Made by a program: the position numbers and the translations under genes. Positions 1 through 12,900 of a stretch of DNA of 64,000 nt are shown in pieces (position 1 is the first letter of the stretch; each line of letters opens with the position of its first letter). The notes under the pieces were generated by a model. The model had not been told where the DNA came from. It saw nothing but the letters and a program-made list of their open reading frames with translations, and made no database searches. The stretch is from Pegea sp. RAD2-039 (lineage: Eukaryota > Chordata > Thaliacea > Salpida > Salpidae), in contig JAQGEQ010000175.1 of assembly GCA_034620365.1 (NCBI GenBank), forward strand, positions 496,001 to 560,000, written 5' to 3'.

Positions 1-643
1 AAATCTATGATTTTTTAGCTAGCTGTAAATTGCCGAAATGTTATAAAAATATTATTTCATTTTTATGTGTTTCAAAAACTGTTGATGAAATTTGTCAATA
101 ATTTGAACGGTTAAGTAATATCATAGCAATAAGCAATCATCTTAAATTAGATTGGATTTTTAGAGCTTGTATCTAACAGTGTTTACATCACAAAAATAAG
201 AAATTATGAGCCCAAAAAACAAAAATAAATTTAACTAAATCTTTTTAAGGAAATTAGAATTTAACGAAAATGAAATAAGATAAATCATTTTTATTAAAAC
301 AAAATTTGAAAGAGTTTAAGAATCCTGCAAAAAAGATTTAAATAAAAAGAATTAATTGTCAGATAAATTTGAAATTTGTGGAAGCAATTAAAATCAAATC
401 GATTCTGCAACATTTAGTTTTTACAAAAGGTCTATAATTTCAATTACTTCAAACAAATCGACCTTTTTTTATATAAGATTCTTACAATGCTAAGTTGTAT
501 ATTTAAGCATTAGTAAATGTTGTGGTTTCTTTTATATAATTTATTATCAAAAACAGTTTAAATTTAAATTCATAAATACTGACATTTCTTTTATGGCTTC
601 TACTAACTTTGCCACTAAAAGTAAAAAGATTTTTAACTTACAG
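1..643. other. Presumed intron or 5' sequence of the kinase gene
   Basis: This is AT-rich sequence with no recognisable coding exon. It ends in the acceptor TTTTTAACTTACAG in front of the first kinase exon. An ATG at 593 opens a frame through this acceptor, but it lacks the glycine loop expected at this point, so I treat it as intron. Confidence 0.4.
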
Positions 644-3600
644 GTCGTTGGAGAACCAATCTATAACTTTAATGAAATATCACCTCAACAAAAATACAAT
701 CTCAGAAAGTGTTTAGAAAAAAGATCAACCTTAAAGCATATAAACATAACAAGAATAAAAGTAAGTAAACAATCTTCTTATTTTTACATTTTTGTAAACT
801 GTAAATTTGATTTTTTTTTTCATTATTTCATGTGACAAAAGTTTTATCAAATAGATGATTGTTGAGATTTTTTAACATCAACAGAAGATTTGTGTTCGTA
901 AAACTAAATCATAAATAAATGTTCAATAAATTCAAGATAAATCCAAATAAACTTCTTTTGTATAAACAAACCAAAACAGTTTGGTATTACCAGAATATTG
1001 TAAATCAAATTGTTAACTTTATGTCAATTCAATTATGACAAAAATATTGTAAAAATAATGAGTTATTAGCAAACATAGACAATTTCAGCAAACAATTTCA
1101 ACAAACTTGATTTATAATTGCTTCAACTAAAATCAAACAAGGTAATCCAAAGGCTTTTCGCATCTATGTTGCTTCTATTTACAAGCAATTGATCTAATCT
1201 ACAAATGAATAATTGGTAACGTGACAATACACAGAAAAACTTGTTAAAATTTTCAGCTTTTTATTTCTCAAAATGTACAAGCAATTTATACTTTAAATGA
1301 GCTGTGGTATTATCCAAGTAAAAAAAACAGTTCCTATTACAACCATGAAACCCTCAGCATGATATTGGGGAAAAGTAAACGATCATAAAGCATGAAATTG
1401 TTTGAAAAGATCAGTCAGAAGCGGAAAGTTAGACTTTTATTGTAATCACTAATTAGCCAGTCTCACTAGCAATAGCCTCGTAAATTCAGAATTTTTAGTA
1501 GGTTTGCTCAATATATGTTGCATAGGATTGCAGACTTTAAAAACTTTCTTTCGTAATTGTAACAACAAAACACTTTCAAGTTTGAATCAGAATACAAGTT
1601 TAAATAATAAAGATTAATGTAATGTTTGCTAGTAAGTCTGTAAAGCTTGTTTGCAAAAAATATCGGTTTGATTATTTCTAGTTAAGTAAAAAATCTTAAA
1701 ATGATTAAAGTAAATATTGTTAATGGCAAAAAGAGTTAGAAACATAGTTTTAAAAATCAAATTTCGTTTCTACTTTACATAAAAATGATTTATATTAAAC
1801 AGTTTTTGAGGCTTTTAGTTTTTTCGAAAAACTAGCTTAGTTTCTAATTATACGCATATGTTAATCTTTACAATCAATCTGAACAAAATTTTTGCGTGTC
1901 AGTTTCTATGAATACTCATCTAATAATCTGTGAAACAACATCTTTAAAATAAGTTGATGTCATCTTATTGAGTCTCACTAGTGTACGTACACTCAATGAG
2001 TCAAGGATGACTGTCTGAAATTGATTCATCTAGTTTAGTTTCATCGAAAAATAAAACTTTAATTACAAACCAAATTGGACTTTTCATAAAAAAAATGTTT
2101 TAATTTGTTTTTAAATCATTAATTTATAATTAAATAACTTCATTCAAATAAGATTGAGAAATATTAGAAAAACAATGTTAAAGACAACGGATAGATTCGA
2201 TAGTTTATTTAGAGTTATTGAAATAAATCAAATCTTTGTTTTCAGGCAATCATAGTTGACGAGATCATGTTTTGTCCATTATACGAGTTCACGAACGAAA
2301 CAAACCTTCTTCAGTACATAAAAACTTGTTCTCATGAAACTAAAGAATCAAAACCTTTTCTTGAATTAGATAAATTAGATATGTGTCATCAGGTGATTAA
2401 ATTGTATCTTTGTATGAAAAAGTATTAATAACTTTTTACAAGATTATTCATCAAAACCTTGATGTTCATCTTCAGCTAAAAGTAATTTTTCTTGTTTGTT
2501 ACTTAGGTAGCTGCTGGAATGACATACTTGGAGTCACAAGGGTTTGTCTATAAAGATTTAGCCGCAAGAAACGTATTAGTTTGTGATGGAAATGTGTTTA
2601 AAGTTATCATGTTTCAATTACAACGTAAAGAGTATCAGGCCTCCTATGAAAGGATTATCAATCATACAACGCTTGTACCGCTAAGGTAATTTCTTCTAAT
2701 AATTAATAGTTTGGTAATCCGATTCAAATAAAGGTGTAAACAAATTGCTACAGTTTCATTTTTAAATTAGAAGTTGAAAATTAGCATGAAATAAAATCTT
2801 TTAATTTTGTAAATTTACCAACAAGCTTTTAGCATACTTTGAAATACTAACAGTTTTAAAAACAGTTTTAAAATGTTAATTACGAAGAACGTTTATTGTA
2901 CAAATACCAAATTCTCTTACTTCAAAATGTAAAGTTTAATTTATGAAATTTTAAAAAGTCTTTTCATATTTTTTTCTTATCGATAGGTGGATGTCACCAG
3001 AAGCAATTTTTGATCTCAAATATTCAGAAAAATCTGATATTTGGGCATTTGGTGTTTTTCTCTGGGAGATTTTTAGTGATGGTACTCATCCTTATGAAGA
3101 TGAGGAAACTGATCAAGTCTTGCAATTGATACAAAATTATCAACTTCTTCACTGCCCTTATAAATGTAAAGCAAATGTTTATTCTTTAATGCTTGAATGT
3201 TGGAAGCAATCACCTTCAACAAGACCAACTTTTAAGGTTTGGGAAGTTTTGGTTTTTAAAAACAAATACTTTTGATTATTGAAAATTAAAAAGTAAAAAA
3301 GTGATAATGACGAAGTCACAAATAAGCAATAAAATCCAAGAGTTAAAATTTAAACTAGCTTGAATTAAAAGCTTGAAAAAGTTCTATCATTTTGTTTCAA
3401 GTATGTCTCTATAATAATGTTTTGAACAATTATCTATAACCTTAAAACTATCTGTAAAAACGTAAATTTCGTTATTTATTTTCATTACAATCTACAAAGA
3501 AAAAGTTAATATTAGAAAATAAACTTCTGCAGGATATTTTGTCCAAAATAGATGATCTCAAGAAGGAAGAAGATTACCCGATCTCTCATCAAAGGTTAGA

Positions 3601-3926
3601 GGAATTTACTTTTTAGCATTTTACATAATTTGTTTATCTTGAACTTAGCTGTTACCTTTAAAGTGTAATGCATAATTAAATATCAAACAACGTCAATAGA
3701 ATATATCAAAAATAAGAAAAATCTATTGAAGAGTTGTTTTGTTAGTCGAACGACTCAAGTCAGCTAATTAATTTCAACAAATCATTTCAGTTCTAACCTA
3801 ACCTTTACGGCACCTCCTTCCTACAACTGTATAAATAACACTGCTAATATACAAAGGAATCCATCAATGAATCGAGATGAAGTGACGAAAACAAATAGGC
3901 AAACGCTAGAAAATATTTTTATTTAG
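644..3926 (+). CDS. PTK7/Off-track-like receptor tyrosine pseudokinase, C-terminal part (5' end missing)
   Basis: Six exons join in phase: 644-760, 2246-2392, 2507-2685, 2987-3236, 3533-3594 and 3791-3926. They give 296 residues up to a TAG stop. The protein covers a tyrosine-kinase domain from helix C (LKHINI, about residue 30) to the end of the C-lobe, then a short tail of about 65 residues. Visible motifs are YKDLAARN (residues 103-110, catalytic-loop Asp present), [11 protein letters not shown] at the activation segment and KSDIWAFGV in the C-lobe. The DFG motif is replaced by Met-Phe-Gln (residues 123-125), so the metal-binding Asp is gone and catalysis is unlikely. WAFGV, VPLRWMSPEA and a K-D-L-A-A-R-N loop with degenerate DFG are typical of PTK7/Otk, a Wnt and planar-polarity co-receptor. 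RYK or another diverged RTK is the alternative. The glycine loop, beta-3 lysine, membrane span and ectodomain are not seen and probably lie upstream. AATAAA occurs at 4158, about 230 nt past the stop. Confidence 0.7.
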
Positions 3927-6900
3927 ATATGAAAAGAATTTTGTGAATGAAGGTTAAACTTTTTATGTCTTACAATGTGGTCAAAATTGTTGTAAATTTT
4001 TTGTAGTAAAATGTTTATAGCATATTGAAAAGTTTTGATGGCAAAAAAATATTAAACTTGAAATGAAGAATTGATTTCTAATTCAACAAAACTTAGTATT
4101 GTTTATGATTATGGAATCAACACATGAAATATAGAATGTGAAACATTTCACAAATTTAATAAAAAAAACTTTAGTTGTAAATTTGTCTTTATGTTTTATC
4201 ACGTCTTACTAAACGTGTAGTTTGTATAAATCAGTAATTGTAAAATTGTGTGTCTTATTTTATCACGTTTTTTTGTTTTTCTTTTTTGTAAGAATAAAAT
4301 ATTCTCTACTTCATTAGACATTGTCTTTTCTTATCAGTATATTAGTTTTATGGTTGATGTAAAAAAATTCAGACATAACAGGCTTCGTACCATATTTGAA
4401 AACAAAACACCAAATACTTTTGAATAATAGTATTTTAGATATATTTTGAAAATCGGTATGTATCAGATCAGTTTTCTAGCATACATTTGATCAATAATGA
4501 TCAATAATGACAAAAGTTTTAAACTGATCTGACTTCAGACTTGGTAGTCTTTGAAATTTAATTACCAATCAATTTTTGTTTGAGACTTTCCAAAAATCTA
4601 GGCTTTTTTTAAAGTATCACTTATACTTGTTATTTTAGTAAATTTATAAATAGAAAATTCAATAGTTTTATGCAACATACGTTTCATGGATCACTTCAAC
4701 TTATTTAAACTATTTTTGAATCTTATAATTTTTTTGGCTTTAAATCAATTTTATGAACATCTCAAGCTATTGCTACAACGAAAGTATGCGCAGAATAACT
4801 CCATAAAAGTTGTTGTGATCTCATTAGTTCATATCAAGAACTGAATTGATCATAAATCGATAAAATAATATTTAAAATGGTTTATTCAAATACATTACAT
4901 CATTGTTATGATTGCTTTAAATGATAACTTCACAAACTGCTTACTTAAACACCAGCAGCTTCTGTTTATTCAAAATGTATTTACTTTAATGTGTGGTTAA
5001 TTACAAATAATAAATCTATTGTCTATCTCACTTTTATTAGTTAAAGTAATTTTGAGTTATTTTCCAAGAAAGTATTGAGTCATACACAATTTTCTATGTA
5101 GTTTTCCACTTAAACTTACCTTCTTATCAATACTTACTTAAGTTAAAAAGCTTTTATTACCTTACATTAGCATGTATAAGAAGTTTTTCCAAAATTTGTT
5201 TCTATTATTATTGTGTTTGTTTACATTAAACGTCTTTAAGTTTCTAATTAAGGAGTCTATTTACAATCTTAATGTCATGTCTTCCACTTGAAAAACTATT
5301 TTAACTCTTTTTATACCACAAAATGATAAAATTTGATGAAAAAAAGCTCTTTTAAACAAGATGACAACTAAAACTGTAATTTTTATACAGAATTCGGTGA
5401 ACTTATCGACTAAATTTGCAACTTTTAATATATTTTACCCGCTATACTAATAAAATGCTTAGTGAAAGGGTAAGCGTTACGTAAAACATCCAATTCTTTA
5501 TTCAACTGAATTAGTCACTGATAAGAAAGATAAATGTTAACTGCAACATACGTTTTTCTTTGACATTTACTTAAGAATAGCTTACAGTAAAACACCTGTA
5601 ATATTAAAAATAATATTTTTTTTAAGTGTTGTTTTAATTTCCAAGTTTGATAGTAATTTTTCCTTGAAGACAAAATCTATAACAATTATAATGATGAATT
5701 ATTTGTTAATGAAAAGATAAAAAAACTTTTTTTTCATTTCTTTGATAGCATAGAAGTTAACTAAAAAACTTAAAATAAATTCTTGAAAATCATAGTATAA
5801 TAAAAATAGTAAAATGGTTGTAATTTACATCTAGTTAAGAATAAATTTGTATAAAATTTAATTACTTAGTAGTTTATGAGCTTTTGCAAAAAAGTTTACA
5901 TTTATTAGAAATTAAGATTTCATTTAAATATCTTAAAACTAACTTTTGTTTTATAAAAACTTTTTTACATTTAGAACTGAAAGTATTAAAGCCGTTTTTG
6001 TGTAAAATTAAACCAATATTAAATCTTAAGAAAGTGAAATCTGTTTATATACAAACAAAAGTTTGAAATAAGTGTAGAGCTTAGCTTATTATAAAATTTA
6101 TATTCTTACGTAGACTGGATTATATATAAAGTAAATTATTAAAATACAATTGTAAACTCTATATATGTAATAATTGGAAATATTTGTTTCTATGTAAGCT
6201 ATTAAACAACACGTTTGATTAAATAATAAATGTAGCAGACTGTTTTAGATTCTACAAATGTTTTTAAAATAAAACTAAATAAAGTCGTAAATAGGTTACT
6301 CAAGTCATTAAAGTTGATTTTAAATTACTTGCAAGTTGTTAAACGACAAATTTCGACTTTGCAACTTACAGAGTATCTATAAAGATAAACCTTTTATATA
6401 ATTAATGTTTCTTAAATTTTAATTTCATAGTAAATATCTTCGACAAACTAATTTTCATTGCCTTGAGGTATTTATGATAACTTTGGTTTGTAAATGATAG
6501 CACAATAAATAAAAACTGAATGTACAGTTTTGTAAACAAACAAACTTCAATTCTTCTTATTTCTATTTAAGCATATGTTGCTATAAAAAGTATTTGTTGA
6601 TAGAAATATAAGTAATTAGCTAAGAAGGAAATTCTAAATCTGTTTATAGAAACCATCACAAGAATTTTCTTTTAAAAAGAAGTAAGTTTGATTCTAAATT
6701 GAATTAAAATTCTAAACGTGAACATTTTTCACATGTGATTTTTTTGTAGTTCTGATTATATTATTATATATAAAAGTTTAAGATTAAACTTTCATTTACT
6801 AACTTTAGCATGGTAAGGTATTGAAGCAAGAAAAAACTTTTTAATTTTTGTTTATTTCTTTCCAGCAAGACGGTTTTATAAAAACTAGTTTATCAGTTTT

Positions 6901-9900
6901 TTTCTTTGGTGAATTATATTTCAAAACTGTCAATTTTGTTGATATTAGCTAAGAATTAATTCAAAAAAATTTTACTTTATTAAAATTGTATTTTTGCTTT
7001 GCTTGTCGAGAAGTTTTTGCTTATTCAAGTTAAAATAAAAATCCATTTACTCAAAAGAAAGGAAAAAATATGATGATATGTAAATAAACTGATGAATGTT
7101 CACTAAATTTCTGTTTTAAAGTTTCTTTTATCTTTTATTTTGGTTTAAATTAAATAGAGATTGAAATTGTTGGTAATAACATAAACTACTCACGATCACA
7201 TAAACCACATTTAAGTTTTATTCTTGAGAATATTCAGTTGAAACAAAAACCGCATATTTAAGATCTTAAAAAGTAAAGAATACTGCATCATGATTTTGGA
7301 CAACAGCCAGTGTGTTTAAAAACATAATTTCAGTCAAACAAAGTCATTGAAGCTAAGAGGTTTTGAAAGCGATGACAGAAATAATATAACTTCTCGTTGG
7401 TTTATCGACAGGCCTTTTTCGCACTCATAAGCACACTTAAAGTTCAATATACAAAGAAAGAATACACAAAATAAGAGTTTACTTTAGTGTGTTGAATTAT
7501 AGGTTTTATGTCTTGGTATTTTAAAAGTTCTTTCATTCTATCTTATCTTTTCTTTAATTCTTTTCAGTTTTATAATCAATGAGTATTATTTTAGGAAACA
7601 AAGATAAATTTTTTCATGTTTATGCTGTCAATTTTTGAATAATATTTAGCGAGAGCTTATATATTCTTTATACAAACATTCATGCTTAAGAAGAAATACT
7701 GATTAAAAGTCAGTCTTTATCAGTTATAATACTTGAAACTAAAGACCTGAAATAGACCAAAAGTTAAAATTAGTTTTGAAAGTAAAACAATTTAGATTTA
7801 TTTACAAATAAAGTACTGACCACAGATGAAATATTTTGCAAATTTTTAATATTAAAATCTTATGTGGTTTTGTAAAAAGATGCTTTTTTCATAAAAGTTG
7901 ATTTTGCAAACATTTTTAAGGGGCTGAAAAATATCTGTTATTTTAGAAAAATCGGATCTATACATCTTTAAGAAGTAACTTCAAATAAAAAAGGATAATT
8001 GAAGTAGATAGGATTGATATGATTGATTCTTCCACTTTTGTCAATATTTCTACACAAAAGTAATAAAAATGATATAGAATGTGTCAATGGCTTTTCTGGT
8101 AAATAAGATAATATTGTTATCATGAAAACCTTTTTAAAGTTTTCTAAATTGAATAAGAAGTAAAATGTTTATTAATTCTTCTAATTTTATATCAATTGTT
8201 TAGACGTAGTTAGCTTCATAATTATGATAATTTTTTACTCTTCTTCCTGTTTGAACTCTGATGATTTGAGAAAAAAATTGATGTATTTATAAGCTCTTAA
8301 AAAAATTGAAGTTCTTATAAATATTTGAAGAACTAAAAAAATAAATTCTATGAAGTAATTTTAAGCTCTTTAAGCTGAAAGCAAATTGATAAAACATCAG
8401 ATTGGTTCAACTATAAAAACTTCAATATGAATAAACTAAATTAACTTCTATCTTTAACCTACTTGTTACAAAAGCTTCATTCTAGCAAGCAAACAAAGGC
8501 TTACTTTGTCGCTTATACAAGTTATAGTCATATAGTATTAATATTTCAATGATTATATTTCAGTAAACAACATTTTAATTATTCGGGAGCTGTTTTGTAT
8601 GTTTTGGATAACTAAAAAAACCTTCAATCATATGAAATCATTCTTGCTTCTTAGTTATACTTTGTACTGTTTGTCTACTTTTTGGTGTTTAGTATTTTTT
8701 CTTCTTTTTTTTGTTCGTTAATCTCAAAAATAAGCTTCACAATCTTAATGGTTACTGACCTTTTAAAATCAATAAAACATTTTCATGATTGAATATTTCT
8801 TATTGAATCAAAAAAAGATGGATTGTATAATGAAGGTTGAGGCAACACGTTTATATTGGCAAATATATATTTGGATTCAACAAAACTATGAAACCAATTC
8901 ATCTTTTTGTCATTTTGAATAAAAAATTAGTTTCTTATATATTTGGGAAAATTCTAAGTTTTACAAAATATTTATTCAAACTTTAATAATCGCCGCTACT
9001 TTTTTTAAAGTAAAATAAAATTGATTTTACAAATAATAGTTGAAAAGTTGGAATAACTACAATTATACTGTTCTAATAACTTTTACTTTTTAAATGTCAC
9101 AACAAATCCTAGCTTTTTGTTAAAATAAATCAAATAGACAATTTAATTACTTAACTATGGGTTGTAAAACTTTTTCTGTTAAGAAATATTGCCCTACCAT
9201 CAAGCTTATGTTTTTTTAATTTGAATACCAATATCTCAATTATAAAAGCGATAAACTTTTATTCATTGTATAAACTTTGAGTTGATCTTTCATTGAGTTC
9301 ATTAAATGCGGCTGGTTTCCTACTATAAAGAGAATTTGATAAATATTTGCTAGTATCAATTACTAGCTAATGATTATCCTGACAACAAAGACCTCTAATT
9401 ATTGTTTGCTGCTTCCTGTATTTTAAGATATAATTTAAGTATACCAACATTCAAACCTTTATCGAGTTTGTTTTTTGTGGCTGCTAGCTTGAAAATATTC
9501 CAAGTTGAATTCTATTGAGCTAACAACAAACAATTATGTTTCAATTTGTTTTACAAACATCTTATGTGTTTAGTTTCAGCTAATTATAATAAAACTAATT
9601 CCTACCATAAGCAATTAAAAGAAATAAAATCTTTTGCTTTAACTTATAAATAGCTAATTTAGTTGCAAAAGCAGATAGATTTTATGATTGGATTACAATG
9701 TCTTTTGAGTACTTTTTGATCGTATTAACAATGATAGTGTTTATATAAATATCAGATCGTTTAACTTTAGTTTATTTATTGGATTTAAAACTCAACTTTT
9801 CAGAAAACTTTATAATTATATCCATAGCTTTTAAACTTTTAATTTTTTAATTGTTTACTCAAAATTTTTTCCACTATGATTTTTTAAAAGAGGATTTTGG

Positions 9901-12900
9901 GAAAGAGTTTATATTCTGAGTTCATGTTAAAGATTGCTTGTAAAACTAACTCAACAAATAAAACTGAGATTTTTTAGATTAATTAGAAAATAATATAATC
10001 AGCAGTAAAACTCATGACCTACCTATTTCAAAAATATTTCAACTTTTCTTGAACAACTTTTAGTATTTGCATTAAACTAAATTAAGATATATGATAATTG
10101 AAAAAATAAATTTAAATTCGAATTCCATGGTTTTTGATGTTTATTAAAAGTACTTAGTTTTATAATTTTATTATTTTAAGACCACACAGAGCAACAGCTG
10201 GAATCAGAAATGCATTTTGACAATCGGGACGTTATACAGCAATTAAATTTCGAAAAAATATTCGAAAAGTTCAAGCTAAAAATAGAAGATAAAACTAACA
10301 TTCAAATTGTGATAGAATTTAACATTTAATTATGGATAATTTAACTAAAAATTATTTATAATGAAATTATTAACTCGATTACAAATTAATTTTTTTTAAA
10401 ACAACTGATAAAATTTTGAAGAAAGCATTTTTTCATAAAAATCTTTCAAAAATATAAAACAGTATTTTGTTTTCAACTTTGTTTCCGGCCTGAATTAGAT
10501 AGAAAATTGTGTTTTTTGAAAGACGAATGATAAATCTGAATATTTATAATAACTTCAAATGAATAATCAAAATGATATAACTTTAATTTATATTCCTTAT
10601 GTTTAAAACTCTTTCAAAAATCACAAATATTTTCAAATCTTTATTTAAATTTATTGTAACGGTAAAAATGATTGTAAAATTTTGCTGCTTTTTTTAAAAA
10701 TAATAATTGTGTCGTTTATTTGTTAAAATCAAGCTGTGTTTTATTATCTTAAAGATTCTAACAACTTTTGATTTTGTCTTTACTTGTTAAGAAATTAAAG
10801 ACTGAAGACTTATACAAATGTTAACTAAATATTGCGATTAAGAAAAATTACAGTAAGAAAAATTTATTAACTAAAAACCGGTTAGAGACAATCGTTTAGA
10901 GATATATTTAAGGTTTAAAATGTTCTAACAAAGACTACATAAGTGACTATAATGTTATAATCAGTAATTATTCTCCAAAAATATGGAAATGTTGTTTTAT
11001 CATTTATATGTCAAAGTTGCGAAACAAATTATTCAACTATATGTACTCACATTAATTTCAAAAGTTTAATATATTTTTGAATATTGTATTTTAACAAGGA
11101 ATATCTTGATCATTATTTTTGAAAAACTTTTGATGCTTATTTCAGGTTTTACTCACTAAAAAATAATGAAGCTAAAATGATAAAAGCTTGAAATAGTCTT
11201 TGTTTGAAATTTGTTAAGATAATTTATATAACTTTATGTATACAATGTGATATTTCATTTAATTATCCACAACTTTTTTTAGTTTAAAAATCAAAAAATT
11301 GAGCTTTGAAAGTAAATAGAAATTTGTAATTAACACTTTTCATAACTTCAAGCAAATGATAAGATCTCAAATACTCATTAGATATTTGAGTTTTAGAGGT
11401 TTAAAGTTATTTAAAGTAATGTAAGAATTTAAGAACAGAGGTAGCAGTAACTATTAACTTGTTTAATGCTGATAATGATTAATGTTTGATAATGATTATG
11501 AAATAATAATCTTTATAAGAAAAAAGAAAACTTATTAACTCTAAATAAGATTTTTTTTAAACAAAATTGATAAGATATTTCTAAAAGATTAGGTTGGAAA
11601 TTCCTTGATTGGTTGATGATACTTTCATGAAAAGATCTATTTTATATAAAACTTATTTAGAAAAAGAATACAGTTTTGTAATCTCTAATTTTTTCTTCAT
11701 ATTGTAAATGTTGTTAGTTGTGTAAGATAATATTTTTATTTAATTATTTAGTTTAAACTTAACCGATTAAGATAAATGTAGATATCTAATAAATTTAGAT
11801 TAAAATTGATTACATCTAAAAACGTTTTTAATCAAAAACCATTTCTGCAAACATTTTTAAGATCTACCAAAGTTATTCTTTAACTAAATAATCAGTTTTT
11901 ATATGTTAATATTTGTTTATATATATTATGATTACCTGTTTATTGTCTATCTGGCAGCTTATGATCGACTGTTAAAGTTAAAAAATGAGTTATTACCTAC
12001 TATTATCTAAACAAGTAAAAACAACTTTAACATTGTTCAGCAAAATTTACATCTTTGGTAATTAAAAGTAATAAAAACAACTGAAATAAAAAAGCAACTA
12101 AATATATAAAATGAAAATAAAATTATTAATTACAGCAATTATCCAAATATAAGATAAAAACAATTTTTATAATGAATAATTTTTCATCTTTTTTAGTTTA
12201 TAAGATTCATGTTATTTGTAGAAGATAACATTTGTGTTTTGTTCAGCTGATCTAACAATGTTTTATCTAAAATAATTTCAAACGTTAATTCGGTATTTTA
12301 TGAAACTCTCAAGACGAGTAGTTAGGTTTTGAAAGTTCAAACTTTCATTTAGAAGCAGCATTTATTGATTTGTTTGTAACAAACCTGTGATACTATTTAG
12401 ACTGTTTTGTTTTCATTTAGATGAAAAATATCATTAAAACTGCATTTTTTCACCAAGCACAAAATCTTTTGTCAGATATTTGTCATCAACTTAAGTTTGA
12501 CTTTTCTAATTTTTAAATATCAAAATAAAAACTAAAAATTGGAATTAAATTCAAGTTTAAATTTACTTTTTACAAGTAATTTTGTTTGATAAAATTTATA
12601 AAATTGACTTTTAGCTGTTCAAAAATTCATTTTTTACATCAGTTTTATACAACAATAAACTTTTATTAAAAGTTATATTAAAAAATATCAATATCTTTAT
12701 TTCTAATGAGTTTTTATATAAATACCTTTTTGATTAATATTTTTTAGATCAAAAAGATTTGAAACAAATTTAAAAATATGAAATGTTAGTTTTATATCAA
12801 AACCCATTTATTACAGTTTAAAAAATCGTATAACAAGCAGCAGATGTTATTCAATTATCTAATCTTTACAATTAATCAAGTTTTAAATACTTTAATGAAT

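Noticed and set aside
593..643. ATG at 593 as the start of the kinase
   Set aside because: The kinase N-lobe (glycine loop and beta-3 lysine) would be absent, and an acceptor lies at 641-643, so this is intron sequence.
5884..6066. 60-codon plus-strand open frame
   Set aside because: It is Lys/Leu/Phe-rich, typical of chance frames in this composition, with no supporting sites.
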